Shown: positions 49,973 through 59,437 of the stretch, piece after piece | How the letters are laid out: each line of letters starts with the position of its first letter | Numbering within the stretch: the first letter of the stretch is position 1 | DNA from: Pectobacterium versatile | Lineage (GTDB): Bacteria > Pseudomonadota > Gammaproteobacteria > Enterobacterales > Enterobacteriaceae | DNA length: 64,000 nucleotides | NCBI RefSeq assembly: GCF_020166435.1 | Contig: NZ_JAINZP010000011.1 | Coordinates: forward strand, 62,001-126,000 | Direction: 5' to 3' | The notes under the pieces: model-generated | Database searches by the model: none | What the model was told of the DNA's origin: nothing | The model's input: the letters and a program-made list of their open reading frames with translations, nothing else | Made by a program: the position numbers and the translations under genes

Positions 49973-50891
49973 TATCCATTCCTTAATGTTGTCTATAATC
50001 CTGCCCCATAAATCCTTTTTCCTTATGGGAGGGTAATTTCTGCATTTTTTAGTCAGTGAGTCAATTAGCTGCTATTATAGTATGTTCATCATTCTAATAA
50101 TTATATTTAATATAGTTTCTGTTGTTATTATTTGTGTGAGATGGATTCTGGTGCGAAGAAAAATGTAGACCAGCGGAAAACCAAAAAAGGTGGTGCATCC
50201 GATTAGTAGAACATGCATTTATCAATGAAGGCCCGAGGATCATGCCGTTTAACAAAACCTAGGGAAAATGAATATTAACGTAGGCCATGTACGTACTTCA
50301 ACAGGTCTGGTTGTACATCAAATATCAAATAATAAAGGCACTCCCCCCTTTGTTACGCTCACATGTAGCCTGAATATTTTCCTGCCTAAAATGGCCATTT
50401 CTTTGACCAGAAATCGTCGTTGAAAAGCTCATTTCACTGCCATTGTTGATAATTTTTGTTATGAAATAATTATAAATTGTATAATTTAGATAACAATTCT
50501 TATTATGCTATGTTTTGTAGTATAAAAAACTGAAAATTTTAATTAAAAAATAAATGATTGCTAAATTATCTAATATTTATACCTTAACAAATAAATAGTT
50601 TCTTTAAGTGATATAGGTATTTGTTCTGTCAAAAGTAAAAAATAGAGATTAAATTTCCTTATTAAATTAAAATGAACAAGGTAAATATAGATTTTTATTT
50701 TTGTTAGCGTATTAAGTATTTCGTTTTTAACGAAATTAAAAGGCGCAAAATATATTCCTTTTCCGTTAATTGAAACTCAGTGTTTTATTTTGTTTTTTTA
50801 TGATTATTTTTACTTTTATTTAATTTAACTTATTGTTTTTTATGTTATTTTTGTTTTATCGATTCTATTTAGTTGCTCTGCTATATAAGCG

Positions 50892-50921
50892 TTGACCATG
50901 TGTTTGTGTTGTGTGTATGAT
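50892..50921 (+). promoter_or_regulatory. Probable sigma-70 promoter of the type VI operon
   Basis: TTGACC (50892-50897), an 18-base spacer and TATGAT (50916-50921) predict a start near 50928 and a leader of about 238 nt before tssB. I looked for a sigma-54 site (TGGCAC-N5-TTGC) because a VasH-type activator is encoded downstream and found none here. Confidence 0.5.
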
Positions 50922-50980
50922 CTAAACTCAAAATATGAATGTATTTTACTTCCTTTTTGGTGTGAATTTTTTACACCGAT

Positions 50981-51000
50981 AAATCGTAATATTACGATTT
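50981..51000. promoter_or_regulatory. Perfect 20-bp palindrome in the tssB leader
   Basis: AAATCGTAATATTACGATTT is fully self-complementary and is followed by a short T-rich run. It could be an operator for a dimeric regulator or a weak terminator/attenuator in the long leader of the type VI operon. Confidence 0.6.
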
Positions 51001-51165
51001 TATTATGGTTTTTAATTCGTTTTTAATTTATTTCATCTCGCTGGTCGAAAAACAAATGTACTATTTGTTTGCCGAATCACTGCTGTTCTTATGGGCTATG
51101 GCAGGCTTTGGTAGGAATCGACTTTACTTCTCCGGGCCCAAGCGCCCTTACGTTGGTATAGACAC

Positions 51166-51669
51166 ATGGCAAAAGGAACTGATGGTGCATCTGTCGCACC
51201 AAAGGAACGTATTAATATTAAATATGTTCCGGCCACTGGTGGTCAGCAGGCGGAAATAGAATTGCCGTTGACGCTGATGATCGTGGGAAATATGAAAGGT
51301 CGCACAGAGGAAACGCCGATCGAAGAACGTCAGACGGTATCGATCGATAAAAACAATTTTACCTCTGTGATGAAAGAAGCAAATCTGGAGCTAAATTTCA
51401 GTGTGCCAAATCGCCTTGAAGAAGAAAGTCAGGACGATCTGCCGGTGAAGCTGAGCATCAGTGGCCTGAATGATTTCTCCCCTGACCGCATCGCCCAGCA
51501 AGTGCCTGAACTGCGTAAGCTGCTTGATTTACGTGAGGCATTGGTCGCGCTGAAAGGCCCCCTCGGCAATATTCCCTCATTCCGTAATCGTTTGCAGGAT
51601 CTGTTGTCCAGCGAAGAAGCCAGAGAGCAGCTTTTGAAAGAGCTCGATCTGGTAAAACCCGCCGAATAA
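51166..51669 (+). CDS. tssB: Type VI secretion contractile sheath small subunit TssB (VipA)
   Basis: TssB pairs with TssC to build the contractile sheath. The 167-aa protein contains the family core IELPLTLMIVGNMKGRTEETP (quoted in part; near residue 27), SFSVPN-type strand and DFSPDRIAQQVPELRKLLDLR near residue 107, which interacts with TssC. ATG 51166 gives VAPKERINIKYVP at the normal position although its ribosome site is weak. It is first in the operon and lies 22 bases before tssC. Confidence 0.94.
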   Translation: MAKGTDGASVAPKERINIKYVPATGGQQAEIELPLTLMIVGNMKGRTEETPIEERQTVSIDKNNFTSVMKEANLELNFSVPNRLEEESQDDLPVKLSISGLNDFSPDRIAQQVPELRKLLDLREALVALKGPLGNIPSFRNRLQDLLSSEEAREQLLKELDLVKPAE

Positions 51670-51691
51670 TTGACGAAATAGGGAAATAAAT

Positions 51692-53170
51692 ATGTCAATA
51701 ATTGAAGAACAGGTTCAGGCAGGCGCTGCCAGCGCTTCTGGGTCGCTGCTTGATGACATCATGGCTCAAGCGCGTATCAGCCCAGTTGATGAAGGCTACA
51801 GCGTGGCTAAACAGGGTATTGCCGCGCTGGTCGCTAACATTCTTGATAGCGGTAACGCAGCAGAACCCGTGAACAAAGCGCTGGTCGATAGCATGATCGT
51901 CGAACTGGACAAAAAGCTCAGCAAGCAGATTGACGTTATTCTGCATGCTAAAGAACTACAGGAACTGGAATCTTCCTGGCGTTCTATGAAACTTCTAGTT
52001 GATCGCACTGATTTCCGTGAAAACATCAAACTGTTGGTGTTGCATGCGACGAAAGAAGAGCTGTTGGAGGATTTCGAATTCGCCCCTGAAATCTCACAGT
52101 CTGGCTTCTATAAGCACGTATATTCCAGCGGTTACGGCCAGTTCGGCGGCCAGCCTATCGGTGGCGTAATTGGTGACTATGCGCTGACGCAAAGCTCACC
52201 AGATATCAAGCTGATGCAGTATGTCAGCGCTGTTGGCGCGATGGCGCATGCGCCGTTCATCTCTTCCGTTGCTCCGACCTTCTTTGGCGTGGATCGCTTC
52301 ACCGATCTGCCTTCTATCAAAGATCTGAAGTCCGTTTTCGAAGGCCCGGCTTACACGAAATGGCGTTCACTGCGTGAGTCCGAAGATGGTCGCTATCTGG
52401 GGCTGACGGCACCGCGCTTCTTGGCTCGCCTGCCTTATGACCCGGTAGAGAACCCGATTAAGGGCTTCAACTACAAGGAAGATATCAGCACCAATCACGA
52501 ACACTATCTGTGGGGCAATACCGCCTATCTGATGGGAACGGCGCTGACGGACAGCTTTGCGAAATATCGCTGGTGTCCGAACATCATTGGTCCGCAGAGT
52601 GGTGGTGCGATTACCGACCTGCCCGTGCATGTTTATGAAGCCATGGGCCAACTTCAGGCCAAGATCCCGACTGAGGTCCTGATCACCGATCGTCGCGAAT
52701 ATGAAATGGCCGAAGAAGGCTTTATCACGCTGACGATGCGTAAAGACAGCGACAATGCGGCCTTCTTCTCGGCTAACTCGGTGCAGAAGCCGAAGGTGTT
52801 CCCAAACACCAAAGAAGGCAAAGAAGCGGAAACCAACTACAAGCTGGGTACGCAACTGCCGTACATGTTCATCATCAACCGTCTGGCGCACTACATCAAA
52901 GTGCTGCAGCGTGAACAGATTGGCTCATGGAAAGAGCGTCAGGATCTTGAGCGTGAGTTGAATACCTGGATTAAACAGTACATCGCCGATCAGGAAAACC
53001 CGCCGGCAGATGTTCGTAGCCGTCGTCCTCTACGTGCCGCACAAATCAAAGTGCTGGATGTAGAAGGAGAACCAGGTTGGTATCAGGTCACCATGTCTGT
53101 GCGCCCGCACTTCAAGTACATGGGCGCGAATTTTGAGCTGTCGCTGGTAGGACGTTTGGATAAGGAATAA
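51692..53170 (+). CDS. tssC: Type VI secretion contractile sheath large subunit TssC (VipB)
   Basis: TssC, 492 aa, forms most of the sheath and carries the C-terminal strand that ClpV and TssB recognise. Landmarks are LVDRTDFRENIKLLVLHATK near residue 110, YGQFGGQPIGGVIGDYAL near residue 148, RFLARLPYDPVENPIKGFNY near residue 248 and the C-terminal PHFKYMGANFELSLVGRLDK. ATG 51692 follows GGGAAATAAAT. Highly conserved and intact. Confidence 0.96.
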   Translation: MSIIEEQVQAGAASASGSLLDDIMAQARISPVDEGYSVAKQGIAALVANILDSGNAAEPVNKALVDSMIVELDKKLSKQIDVILHAKELQELESSWRSMKLLVDRTDFRENIKLLVLHATKEELLEDFEFAPEISQSGFYKHVYSSGYGQFGGQPIGGVIGDYALTQSSPDIKLMQYVSAVGAMAHAPFISSVAPTFFGVDRFTDLPSIKDLKSVFEGPAYTKWRSLRESEDGRYLGLTAPRFLARLPYDPVENPIKGFNYKEDISTNHEHYLWGNTAYLMGTALTDSFAKYRWCPNIIGPQSGGAITDLPVHVYEAMGQLQAKIPTEVLITDRREYEMAEEGFITLTMRKDSDNAAFFSANSVQKPKVFPNTKEGKEAETNYKLGTQLPYMFIINRLAHYIKVLQREQIGSWKERQDLERELNTWIKQYIADQENPPADVRSRRPLRAAQIKVLDVEGEPGWYQVTMSVRPHFKYMGANFELSLVGRLDKE

Positions 53171-53175
53171 GACTC

Positions 53176-53607
53176 ATGCCGTCTCTTTCTGCTTGGGAAA
53201 GGGGAAACGCGGCAAGTCTGTTTGATCGTATCCGTGGGGAGGAGCGTCGTTCCTCCCCTGAAACGGACGTTGAAGCACTGATCGAGTCTGTTAAGCGTCA
53301 ACTGGACAATGTGCTCAACACCCGGCCCGGAAATTGCCGCAGCGCACCTGAGCTTGGCGTGATTGATTTTAATGACGCGACGCAAGGTGGTGCGGATATT
53401 CGAGGGAAAATCCGGGAGGCGATCCGACAGTGCATCTGTCGCTTTGAACCTCGAATTGTTCATGTGGACGTCAACACGTCGGACTATTTATCGAATCCGA
53501 TGGAGATGTCGTTTCAGGTTACCGCCCGGGTCAGATTGGAAGATCTGGAGCAGGTTGCCTCTTTCAATATCCATATGGATAGCCACCGCCATTACAGAAT
53601 GATCTGA
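53176..53607 (+). CDS. tssE: Type VI secretion baseplate subunit TssE (gp25-like)
   Basis: TssE is the gp25/lysozyme-like baseplate wedge protein that starts sheath polymerisation. The 143-aa product has SLFDRIRGEE near residue 15, LNTRPGNCRSAPELGVIDFN near residue 48 (the conserved NTRxG...GLxDF pattern) and the glutamate-arginine end REAIRQCICRFEPRI near residue 83. It begins six bases after tssC, and tssF follows after two. Confidence 0.94.
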   Translation: MPSLSAWERGNAASLFDRIRGEERRSSPETDVEALIESVKRQLDNVLNTRPGNCRSAPELGVIDFNDATQGGADIRGKIREAIRQCICRFEPRIVHVDVNTSDYLSNPMEMSFQVTARVRLEDLEQVASFNIHMDSHRHYRMI

Positions 53608-53609
53608 TT

Positions 53610-55376
53610 ATGTCACTGGAACATTTTTTCAGGGATGAGCTGACCTACTTGCGCCTGCAAGGGCGTGAATTCGCCAAGGCGCACCCTGAGCTTACCCGAT
53701 TTTTGTCAGAACAAACCACAGATCCAGACGTCGAGCGTCTGCTAGAAGGGTTCGCCTTTTTGACAGGAAGCCTGCGGGCGAAGATCGAGGATGAGTTTCC
53801 GGAACTGACACACGGTCTGCTGGGCATGCTTTGGCCTAATTACCTGCGGCCCGTACCGAGCATGACAATTATGCAGTTTTCGGTACTCCCCGGCGCGATT
53901 GCGCAGCCCGCGTTTGTTGAACGCGGCTGTGAGCTCGACAGCCTGCCGATTGACGATGTGGTCTGCCACTTTCAGACCTGTCACGATGCCTGGATTTACC
54001 CAGCGGATATCCGCGAGATCAAGGTACAAAGCGGTAACGATCTTTCTACCATTACGCTGGATATTGGGCTACATGGCCCGCTATCGCTAAGCGATCTGCA
54101 ACTCGACAAACTGCGCTTTTATCTGGGCGGTGATACCTATACGGCCTACGAACTCTATTTCTGGATCGCCAGCCAGCTGTCGCATATTGAGCTAGAAGTT
54201 GATGGGCAACGCTTCCGTCAGGAAGCCAATGTGCTGAAGACGGTCGGCTTTGAGCGTGAAGATGCGCTATTGCCGTATCCCGGTAACGTTTATTCGGGCT
54301 ATCGTATCTTGCAGGAATATTTTTGTTTTCCTGAAAGTTTTCTCTTTTTTCAACTCGCTGGCGCAGTATGGCCTGATCTCCCGCTGACAGTAACCGAATT
54401 CCGCCTACATTTCTGCTTTGATCGTCCGTTGCCGGCGGAACTGAAGATCCGTCCTGATTCGTTCATGCTCAACTGCGTGCCTGCGATCAATCTCTTCCAG
54501 CATGATAGCGAACCGATCAACCTCAGCGGGCGCCAGACGGATTATCCGTTGAAGGCCAGCTACCGTGACGCGGATAGCTTTGAAATTTTCTCTGTGGATA
54601 AAGTTGAGGGTTGGGTTGAAGGGAATTCAGGCCGTGCTCGCGGCATTCCGCGCACGTACCAGCCTTTTGAGAGCTTTCAACACCAAATTGAGCGAGCCAA
54701 AGGGCGGCTGGCGCTCTATTACCGTATTCGGATAAGAGAAGCGGTGAACGGCAATGGTTTTGATCACATGCTCTCTTTTGTCCGCGGTGATGAGCAGGAA
54801 GTGATTGATTTGGATGAATCGATCTCGGTGACGTTGACCTGTACCAATCGATCGCGTGCAGCACAGTTGTCTGTTGGGGCGATCTGCGTGCCAACAGGGA
54901 ATTCCCCGTCTTTCGCAACGTTCCGTAATCTGGTTCGGCCGACGCGACCGCTGCGTCCTGCGATGGATGGGAGTCTGCACTGGACGCTGATCTCCAACCT
55001 GTCTTTGAACTATGTGTCACTGCTGCGGCGTGATGCGCTGGTACAGATTCTGCGAACTTACGATTTCCCAGCGCTGCACGATAAGCAGGCAGAGCAAGCC
55101 TCGCGTAAGCGTCTAGCGGGTATCGACTCTATCGAAACCACCCCTATCGATCGTCTGGTTCAGGGGATGCCGGTTCGCGGTTTGAAATCAATTCTGTCAG
55201 TACGGCAATCCGCGTTCTCCAGTGAAGGAGAACTCTATCTGTTTAGCACGGTGCTGGCGCATTTCTTCTCGCTATACGCCAGCGTCAATGCTTTCCACCT
55301 GTTGGAAGTGGTCAACATCGATAACAAGGAGCGCTACCGATGGCCGGTACAGATAGGTCAACACTCAATGATGTGA
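53610..55376 (+). CDS. tssF: Type VI secretion baseplate subunit TssF
   Basis: TssF (588 aa) forms the baseplate wedge with TssG and TssE. It is recognised by the start FRDELTYLRLQGREFAKAHP, DPDVERLLEGFAFLTGSLRA near residue 37 and EFPELTHGLLGMLWPNYLRP near residue 62. The C-terminus overlaps the tssG start by 37 bases, typical for this pair. No defects seen. Confidence 0.95.
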   Translation: MSLEHFFRDELTYLRLQGREFAKAHPELTRFLSEQTTDPDVERLLEGFAFLTGSLRAKIEDEFPELTHGLLGMLWPNYLRPVPSMTIMQFSVLPGAIAQPAFVERGCELDSLPIDDVVCHFQTCHDAWIYPADIREIKVQSGNDLSTITLDIGLHGPLSLSDLQLDKLRFYLGGDTYTAYELYFWIASQLSHIELEVDGQRFRQEANVLKTVGFEREDALLPYPGNVYSGYRILQEYFCFPESFLFFQLAGAVWPDLPLTVTEFRLHFCFDRPLPAELKIRPDSFMLNCVPAINLFQHDSEPINLSGRQTDYPLKASYRDADSFEIFSVDKVEGWVEGNSGRARGIPRTYQPFESFQHQIERAKGRLALYYRIRIREAVNGNGFDHMLSFVRGDEQEVIDLDESISVTLTCTNRSRAAQLSVGAICVPTGNSPSFATFRNLVRPTRPLRPAMDGSLHWTLISNLSLNYVSLLRRDALVQILRTYDFPALHDKQAEQASRKRLAGIDSIETTPIDRLVQGMPVRGLKSILSVRQSAFSSEGELYLFSTVLAHFFSLYASVNAFHLLEVVNIDNKERYRWPVQIGQHSMM

Positions 55377-56338
55377 CGTTCCGTCAGGATGTCTCTCGCT
55401 TTAATTTTTTCCAATTGGTGGAGTTACTTAACCAAATGGAAGGCGTGGATTTGGAACAAGCGCTGGATTTTCGTCCTGAACAGGAGCGTCTGCGCTTCCG
55501 TTCTACGGCCTCCATCGGTTTTCACCCTAGCGATGTCTTGCAGGTGGGACGCGATGATGAGGGACGTCAGGAACTGGAGGTTGCATTTTTGGGTCTGCAC
55601 GGCAGTCAGTCACCGATGCCTGGCTATTACCTTGAAGAGCTAGCCTGGGAGTACGCGCAAGGCGAACAGAAGCTGGGCGTGTTTCTCGATTTCTTTCATC
55701 ACCGTTTACTCACGTTATTGCACCGCGCATGGCGGAAATACCGCTATCACGTCCGCTTTCAAAATGAGGGTGAAGATGGATTCTCCCGTCTGATGTTTGC
55801 ACTTGTGGGGCTAGGGAATGATGCCGTACGCGATAGCCTGCCGGTTAACCGCGCCAAGATGCTTTCCTACGCTGGGGTACTCGCCAGCCCCAGCCGTTCC
55901 CCGGAAGTGGTCGCAGGTTTGGTTATTCACTGTTTTGACCTAGATGACGTTGCTGTTATGGCTTGGCAGCACCGCCGCGTGCCCATTGATGAAGGGCAGC
56001 AGAACCGTCTGGGCAAAGCAAACATGATGCTGGGCGGTGATTTTGTTATCGGTGACAAAGTAAATGACTGCGCGGGTAAATTTTTGCTCAAGGTCGGCAA
56101 TCTCAGTTTTAGCCGCTTTCTCAGCTTTTTGCCCAACGGCGAGCATTTTCAGCCGCTGGTGCGTTTTGTCTCTTTCATTCTTCGCGATCAGTTGGCCTGG
56201 GATCTGCGTCTTGGCTTTGCGGAAGGTGAAGCCAAGGGCTTAAGCCTGGGCAGTGAGCAAAGCAGCCGATTGGGATGGAGCAGCTTTCTCGGGCAGCCAC
56301 CCGCGGATCCCTATGTGACGATTTGTGTGCAGGAGTAA
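55340..56338 (+). CDS. tssG: Type VI secretion baseplate subunit TssG
   Basis: TssG (332 aa) completes the TssFGE wedge. The family pattern is RFNFFQLVELLNQMEG near residue 15, LRFRSTASIGFHPSDVLQV near residue 50, and HGSQSPMPGYYLEELAWE near residue 85. ATG 55340 lies within the tssF frame, so translation is probably coupled. The next gene begins at GTG 56341, two bases after its stop. Confidence 0.94.
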   Translation: MAGTDRSTLNDVTFRQDVSRFNFFQLVELLNQMEGVDLEQALDFRPEQERLRFRSTASIGFHPSDVLQVGRDDEGRQELEVAFLGLHGSQSPMPGYYLEELAWEYAQGEQKLGVFLDFFHHRLLTLLHRAWRKYRYHVRFQNEGEDGFSRLMFALVGLGNDAVRDSLPVNRAKMLSYAGVLASPSRSPEVVAGLVIHCFDLDDVAVMAWQHRRVPIDEGQQNRLGKANMMLGGDFVIGDKVNDCAGKFLLKVGNLSFSRFLSFLPNGEHFQPLVRFVSFILRDQLAWDLRLGFAEGEAKGLSLGSEQSSRLGWSSFLGQPPADPYVTICVQE

Positions 56339-56340
56339 AT

Positions 56341-57561
56341 GTGAACGTAATCCATCCACTCACGTTGGTTGTGCTCAACAGTGAGCAGCTCGATATCAAT
56401 TCTCAGGTGCAGCACCAGTTCGATCATCGTGGTGGCACGCTGGGCGCGTCGGAAAAAGACCAGTGGCAGCTAAGAGATAGGCTGGGCTCGGTGGTCCCTG
56501 CACATGCACATATCGAAATGACCGATGGTTATTTCAGCCTGTGCGATCTGAGCGGGCAGTCTTTTATTAACGGTTCTCTGTCGCCGATTGGGCGAGATCG
56601 CAAAGTCATTTTGTCGCACGGCGATGAGCTGGTTATCGGGCCTTTCCGGTTGGGCGTTTATATCGGCGACCCCACCACGGAACAGGATATCGATCAGGTA
56701 TTAGGGCAGGGCACGGTCGATGTGCTGGGCGGCTGGCTAAGTGAAGATAAAAAAAGGCGCTCAACGGATCTGGCCGATCCTGCGGTTGTGTTGAATGACC
56801 CGCTGTGGGCGCTACAGAAAGAACAGAGCCAGCCACTCTTGCCATCAGACAGTGAGACGGTCGGAGCTTCGCTCACGACCTCTCTTTCTTCTTTTTCTTC
56901 TGCTGAGGACACCATGGATCAGAAATTTGTGGAATTACCGACCATCAACACACCGTACGCGGGAGACGGGCTGGAGGGCTACAGCGATGGCACTTCTCTG
57001 GCGCCGCTGATGCGCGGGCTGGGGCTGTCGCTTCAGCCGGGCGATGATGCGCGATTGCGCGAAATGCTGGAGGAAATGGGGAAAAGCCTGCGTGCGATGG
57101 TTGAAGGCCTGCTGGCATTACAGACGGAACAGGCGGCAATGGCGGACACGCATTTACGCCCGATTGAGGATAACCCGCTGCGTCTGGGGTTGGGCTATGC
57201 GGATACGCTGTCGGTGCTGTTTGCCGAAGGGAAAAGCCCGGTGCACCTGTCTGCGCCCGCCGCTGTGGAAGAAGTGTTGAACAATGTGCGGGTGCATCAC
57301 ATCGCGAATCAGCAGGCGATTGCCGTGGCGTTGGAAAATATTCTTCAGGCCTTTTCGCCTGCCGCGTTGCTTAACCGCTTTGAGCACTATCGCCGCAGCG
57401 GCGAACCGCTGGCAGCGGATGACGGCTGGGCGTGGCAGATGTATCAGCACTACTACCGTGAATTAACGTCGCCGCGCCAGCAGGGATTCCAGAAACTGTT
57501 CCATCAGGTGTATGCGCAGGCGTATGACCGCTCCGTGCGTCAACAGCAGGAGCAAAAATAA
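56341..57561 (+). CDS. tagH: FHA-domain type VI secretion protein (TagH/Fha-like)
   Basis: This 406-aa protein has an N-terminal forkhead-associated domain (about residues 20-105) with FDHRGGTLGASEKDQWQL and VPAHAHIEMTDGYFSLCDLS, a variable acidic linker (about residues 130-230) and a C-terminal type VI FHA domain with LGLGYADTLSVLFAEGKSP near residue 282. FHA domains bind phosphothreonine; in other systems they link to a PpkA/PppA switch, which is not within this window. GTG 56341 was chosen because upstream codons belong to the tssG end. Confidence 0.88.
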   Translation: MNVIHPLTLVVLNSEQLDINSQVQHQFDHRGGTLGASEKDQWQLRDRLGSVVPAHAHIEMTDGYFSLCDLSGQSFINGSLSPIGRDRKVILSHGDELVIGPFRLGVYIGDPTTEQDIDQVLGQGTVDVLGGWLSEDKKRRSTDLADPAVVLNDPLWALQKEQSQPLLPSDSETVGASLTTSLSSFSSAEDTMDQKFVELPTINTPYAGDGLEGYSDGTSLAPLMRGLGLSLQPGDDARLREMLEEMGKSLRAMVEGLLALQTEQAAMADTHLRPIEDNPLRLGLGYADTLSVLFAEGKSPVHLSAPAAVEEVLNNVRVHHIANQQAIAVALENILQAFSPAALLNRFEHYRRSGEPLAADDGWAWQMYQHYYRELTSPRQQGFQKLFHQVYAQAYDRSVRQQQEQK

Positions 57562-58082
57562 TGCTGCGGGCTCTGTGCTTATGTTCCCTGATGTTCCTGC
57601 TGTCGGGGTGTACCACGCTGGGCAAAATGGCGCAGGTGGCGGCGAATCCCGATATTCAGGTGGGCAGCAACAATCATCAGCCTTCTACCGTAGGGTTTAG
57701 CCTGCTGGCGGAACCGGACGTTAATCCGAACGACAGCGGTGAAGCTGCGCCTATCGAATTCCAACTGGTGCTGTTGGCGGAAGATTCACGCCTGTTAGCC
57801 ACCGATTACGACCAGATCACGACGGATATCGAAAAGGCGTTAGCCAAGAATTACCTCAGCCATCAGGACTACACGCTGTTGCCAGGGCAGTTCAAATATC
57901 TGCCGCCCGAAGCGCTGGATGAAAAGGTGCACTACCTCGGCGTGGTGGCGCGCTATGCGGATTCGGAAAGCGCCGAGTGGCGCAAAGTTATCAAGCTAAA
58001 GAATACCGGGCAGACGTATCAGATCCTCGTGCACCTGCGCAGGGATGAAGTCGAAATCAAAAAAGACCAAGAAGAAGAATAA
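57561..58082 (+). CDS. tssJ: Type VI secretion outer-membrane lipoprotein TssJ
   Basis: TssJ anchors the TssJLM membrane complex to the outer membrane. The 173-aa precursor has a lipoprotein signal peptide with lipobox LLSGC near residue 18, then the transthyretin-like domain with LLAEDSRLLATDYDQI near residue 72 and LGVVARYADSESAEWRKV near residue 130. Its ATG overlaps the previous stop (TAATG), showing tight coupling. Confidence 0.92.
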   Translation: MLRALCLCSLMFLLSGCTTLGKMAQVAANPDIQVGSNNHQPSTVGFSLLAEPDVNPNDSGEAAPIEFQLVLLAEDSRLLATDYDQITTDIEKALAKNYLSHQDYTLLPGQFKYLPPEALDEKVHYLGVVARYADSESAEWRKVIKLKNTGQTYQILVHLRRDEVEIKKDQEEE

Positions 58083-58084
58083 TT

Positions 58085-59422
58085 ATGTCGAGTCGCAATC
58101 GCATTATCTGGCGGGAAGGTCTGTTCATTAAACCGCAGCATTTTCAACAGCAGCAAAGACACACCGATTACGCACTGCACGCGCGTCTCAGCGCCCTCAG
58201 TGATTATTTCTATGGCTTGCAGTCGCTGGCGATTAATGAGGAATACCTCAATTTTGGTCGTATCGCGCTGGTTAACGCTAGCGGAGTGATGCCTGACGGC
58301 ACCGTGTTCAATATTCCGAATGATGACGCTCTGCCGTTGCCGCTGGAGATCACCGACGTCGCGCTGGCAAATCAGAAAGTGTATCTGGCGCTGCCGCTGG
58401 CGGTAAACGGCGTCAGTGAAGTCGGGCAGCCGGGGCAGGGCATCGCCAGCCGTCTGCAATCACATCGGCATGACGTGCGCGATTTGCACAGCGACGGCGG
58501 CGATATCGTTTCTCTGGAAGTCGGCAAGGTCAGCCTGCGCCTGATGCTCGATCGTGATGATCGCAGCGCCTATGCCTCGCTGGCGATTGCCAATATTCTG
58601 GATAAACGCCCTGACGGCGGTTTGATCCTAGATCCTAACTTTATGCCATGCAGCATCAGCGTTACCGCGATCCCCACCTTAAAACGCTTTTTGGGTGAAT
58701 CTGCCGGTTTAGTAGCAGAGCGCGCACGCAGTCTGGCGCAGCGTATTGCCGCACCGGGGCAACAGGGTGTGGCGGACGTGGCCGAATTTATGATGCTGCA
58801 ATTGCTTAACCGCGCTCAGCCTAAACTGTCGCATCTGGCGCGCCTTGGCACGTTGCACCCTGAACGCCTGCACGAAACGCTGGTTGAGCTGTGTGGTGAA
58901 CTGATGACGTTTACCGATGAGTCGCGTCTGCCGCCGGAGTTCCCCGCCTATCGCCACGAACATCAGCAGGCCAGTTTTGAGCCACTGATGATGGCGCTGC
59001 GTCAAGCCTTGAGCACCGTGCTGTCGCCGCGCGCCGTTTCCATCCAACTGAAGAAACAGCCGTATGGCGTGATGGTGGCAATGGTTGGCGATGCGGAATT
59101 GATGGCCAGCGCCGAGTTTGTACTGGCGGTACGTGCGCGTATGCCACAGGAGCATCTGCGTAAACAGCTGCTGCAACAAACGAAGATTGCCTCCAGCGAG
59201 AAGATCCGCGAACTGATCAGTCTGCAATTGCCTGGCATCCCGCTGCTGCCACTGCCAGTCGCGCCGCGTCAGTTGCCTTATCACGCAGGTTACAGCTATT
59301 TCCAACTGGATAGACAAAGCCCTGCCTGGCAGGTGCTGGTGTCTGGCAACACGCTGGCGTTCCACATTGCCGGCGAATTCCCGGAACTGGATATGCAGCT
59401 TTGGGCTATTCGTGGTCAGTAG
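58085..59422 (+). CDS. tssK: Type VI secretion baseplate-membrane connector TssK
   Basis: TssK (445 aa) forms trimers that join the baseplate wedge to TssL/TssM. The start IIWREGLFIKPQHFQQQQRH is the family hallmark, FMPCSISVTAIPTLKRFL lies near residue 195, and GIPLLPLPVAPRQLPYHAGY near residue 385 belongs to the receptor-binding-protein-like C-domain. It is two bases from tssJ and 15 bases before tssL. Confidence 0.96.
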   Translation: MSSRNRIIWREGLFIKPQHFQQQQRHTDYALHARLSALSDYFYGLQSLAINEEYLNFGRIALVNASGVMPDGTVFNIPNDDALPLPLEITDVALANQKVYLALPLAVNGVSEVGQPGQGIASRLQSHRHDVRDLHSDGGDIVSLEVGKVSLRLMLDRDDRSAYASLAIANILDKRPDGGLILDPNFMPCSISVTAIPTLKRFLGESAGLVAERARSLAQRIAAPGQQGVADVAEFMMLQLLNRAQPKLSHLARLGTLHPERLHETLVELCGELMTFTDESRLPPEFPAYRHEHQQASFEPLMMALRQALSTVLSPRAVSIQLKKQPYGVMVAMVGDAELMASAEFVLAVRARMPQEHLRKQLLQQTKIASSEKIRELISLQLPGIPLLPLPVAPRQLPYHAGYSYFQLDRQSPAWQVLVSGNTLAFHIAGEFPELDMQLWAIRGQ

Positions 59423-59437
59423 TCAGGAGAGGAAGAG

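Larger units (their letters stand above)
49973..51165. other. Long AT-rich divergent regulatory region between hcp and tssB
   Basis: This 1.19-kb region has no credible gene. It contains a minus-strand TATAAT (50074-50079) for hcp, a plus-strand promoter at 50892-50921 for tssB, a GGTGT...ACACC repeat (50959-50977) and a perfect 20-bp palindrome (50981-51000). The AT-rich stretch from about 50,400 to 50,880 is a likely H-NS-binding silencer. A short open piece near 50,150 (GAKKNVDQRKTKKGGASD, then stop) may be the tail of a lost gene. Confidence 0.5.

Noticed and set aside
50140..50240. Short coding-like piece in the hcp-tssB gap
   Set aside because: Only about 20 codons (ending KKGGASD then stop), no start or domain; mentioned as a possible remnant only.
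51100..51165. Possible sigma-54 promoter just before tssB
   Set aside because: TGGCAGGCTTTGGTA lacks the GG-to-GC spacing of 12 bases, so it does not fit the -24/-12 consensus.
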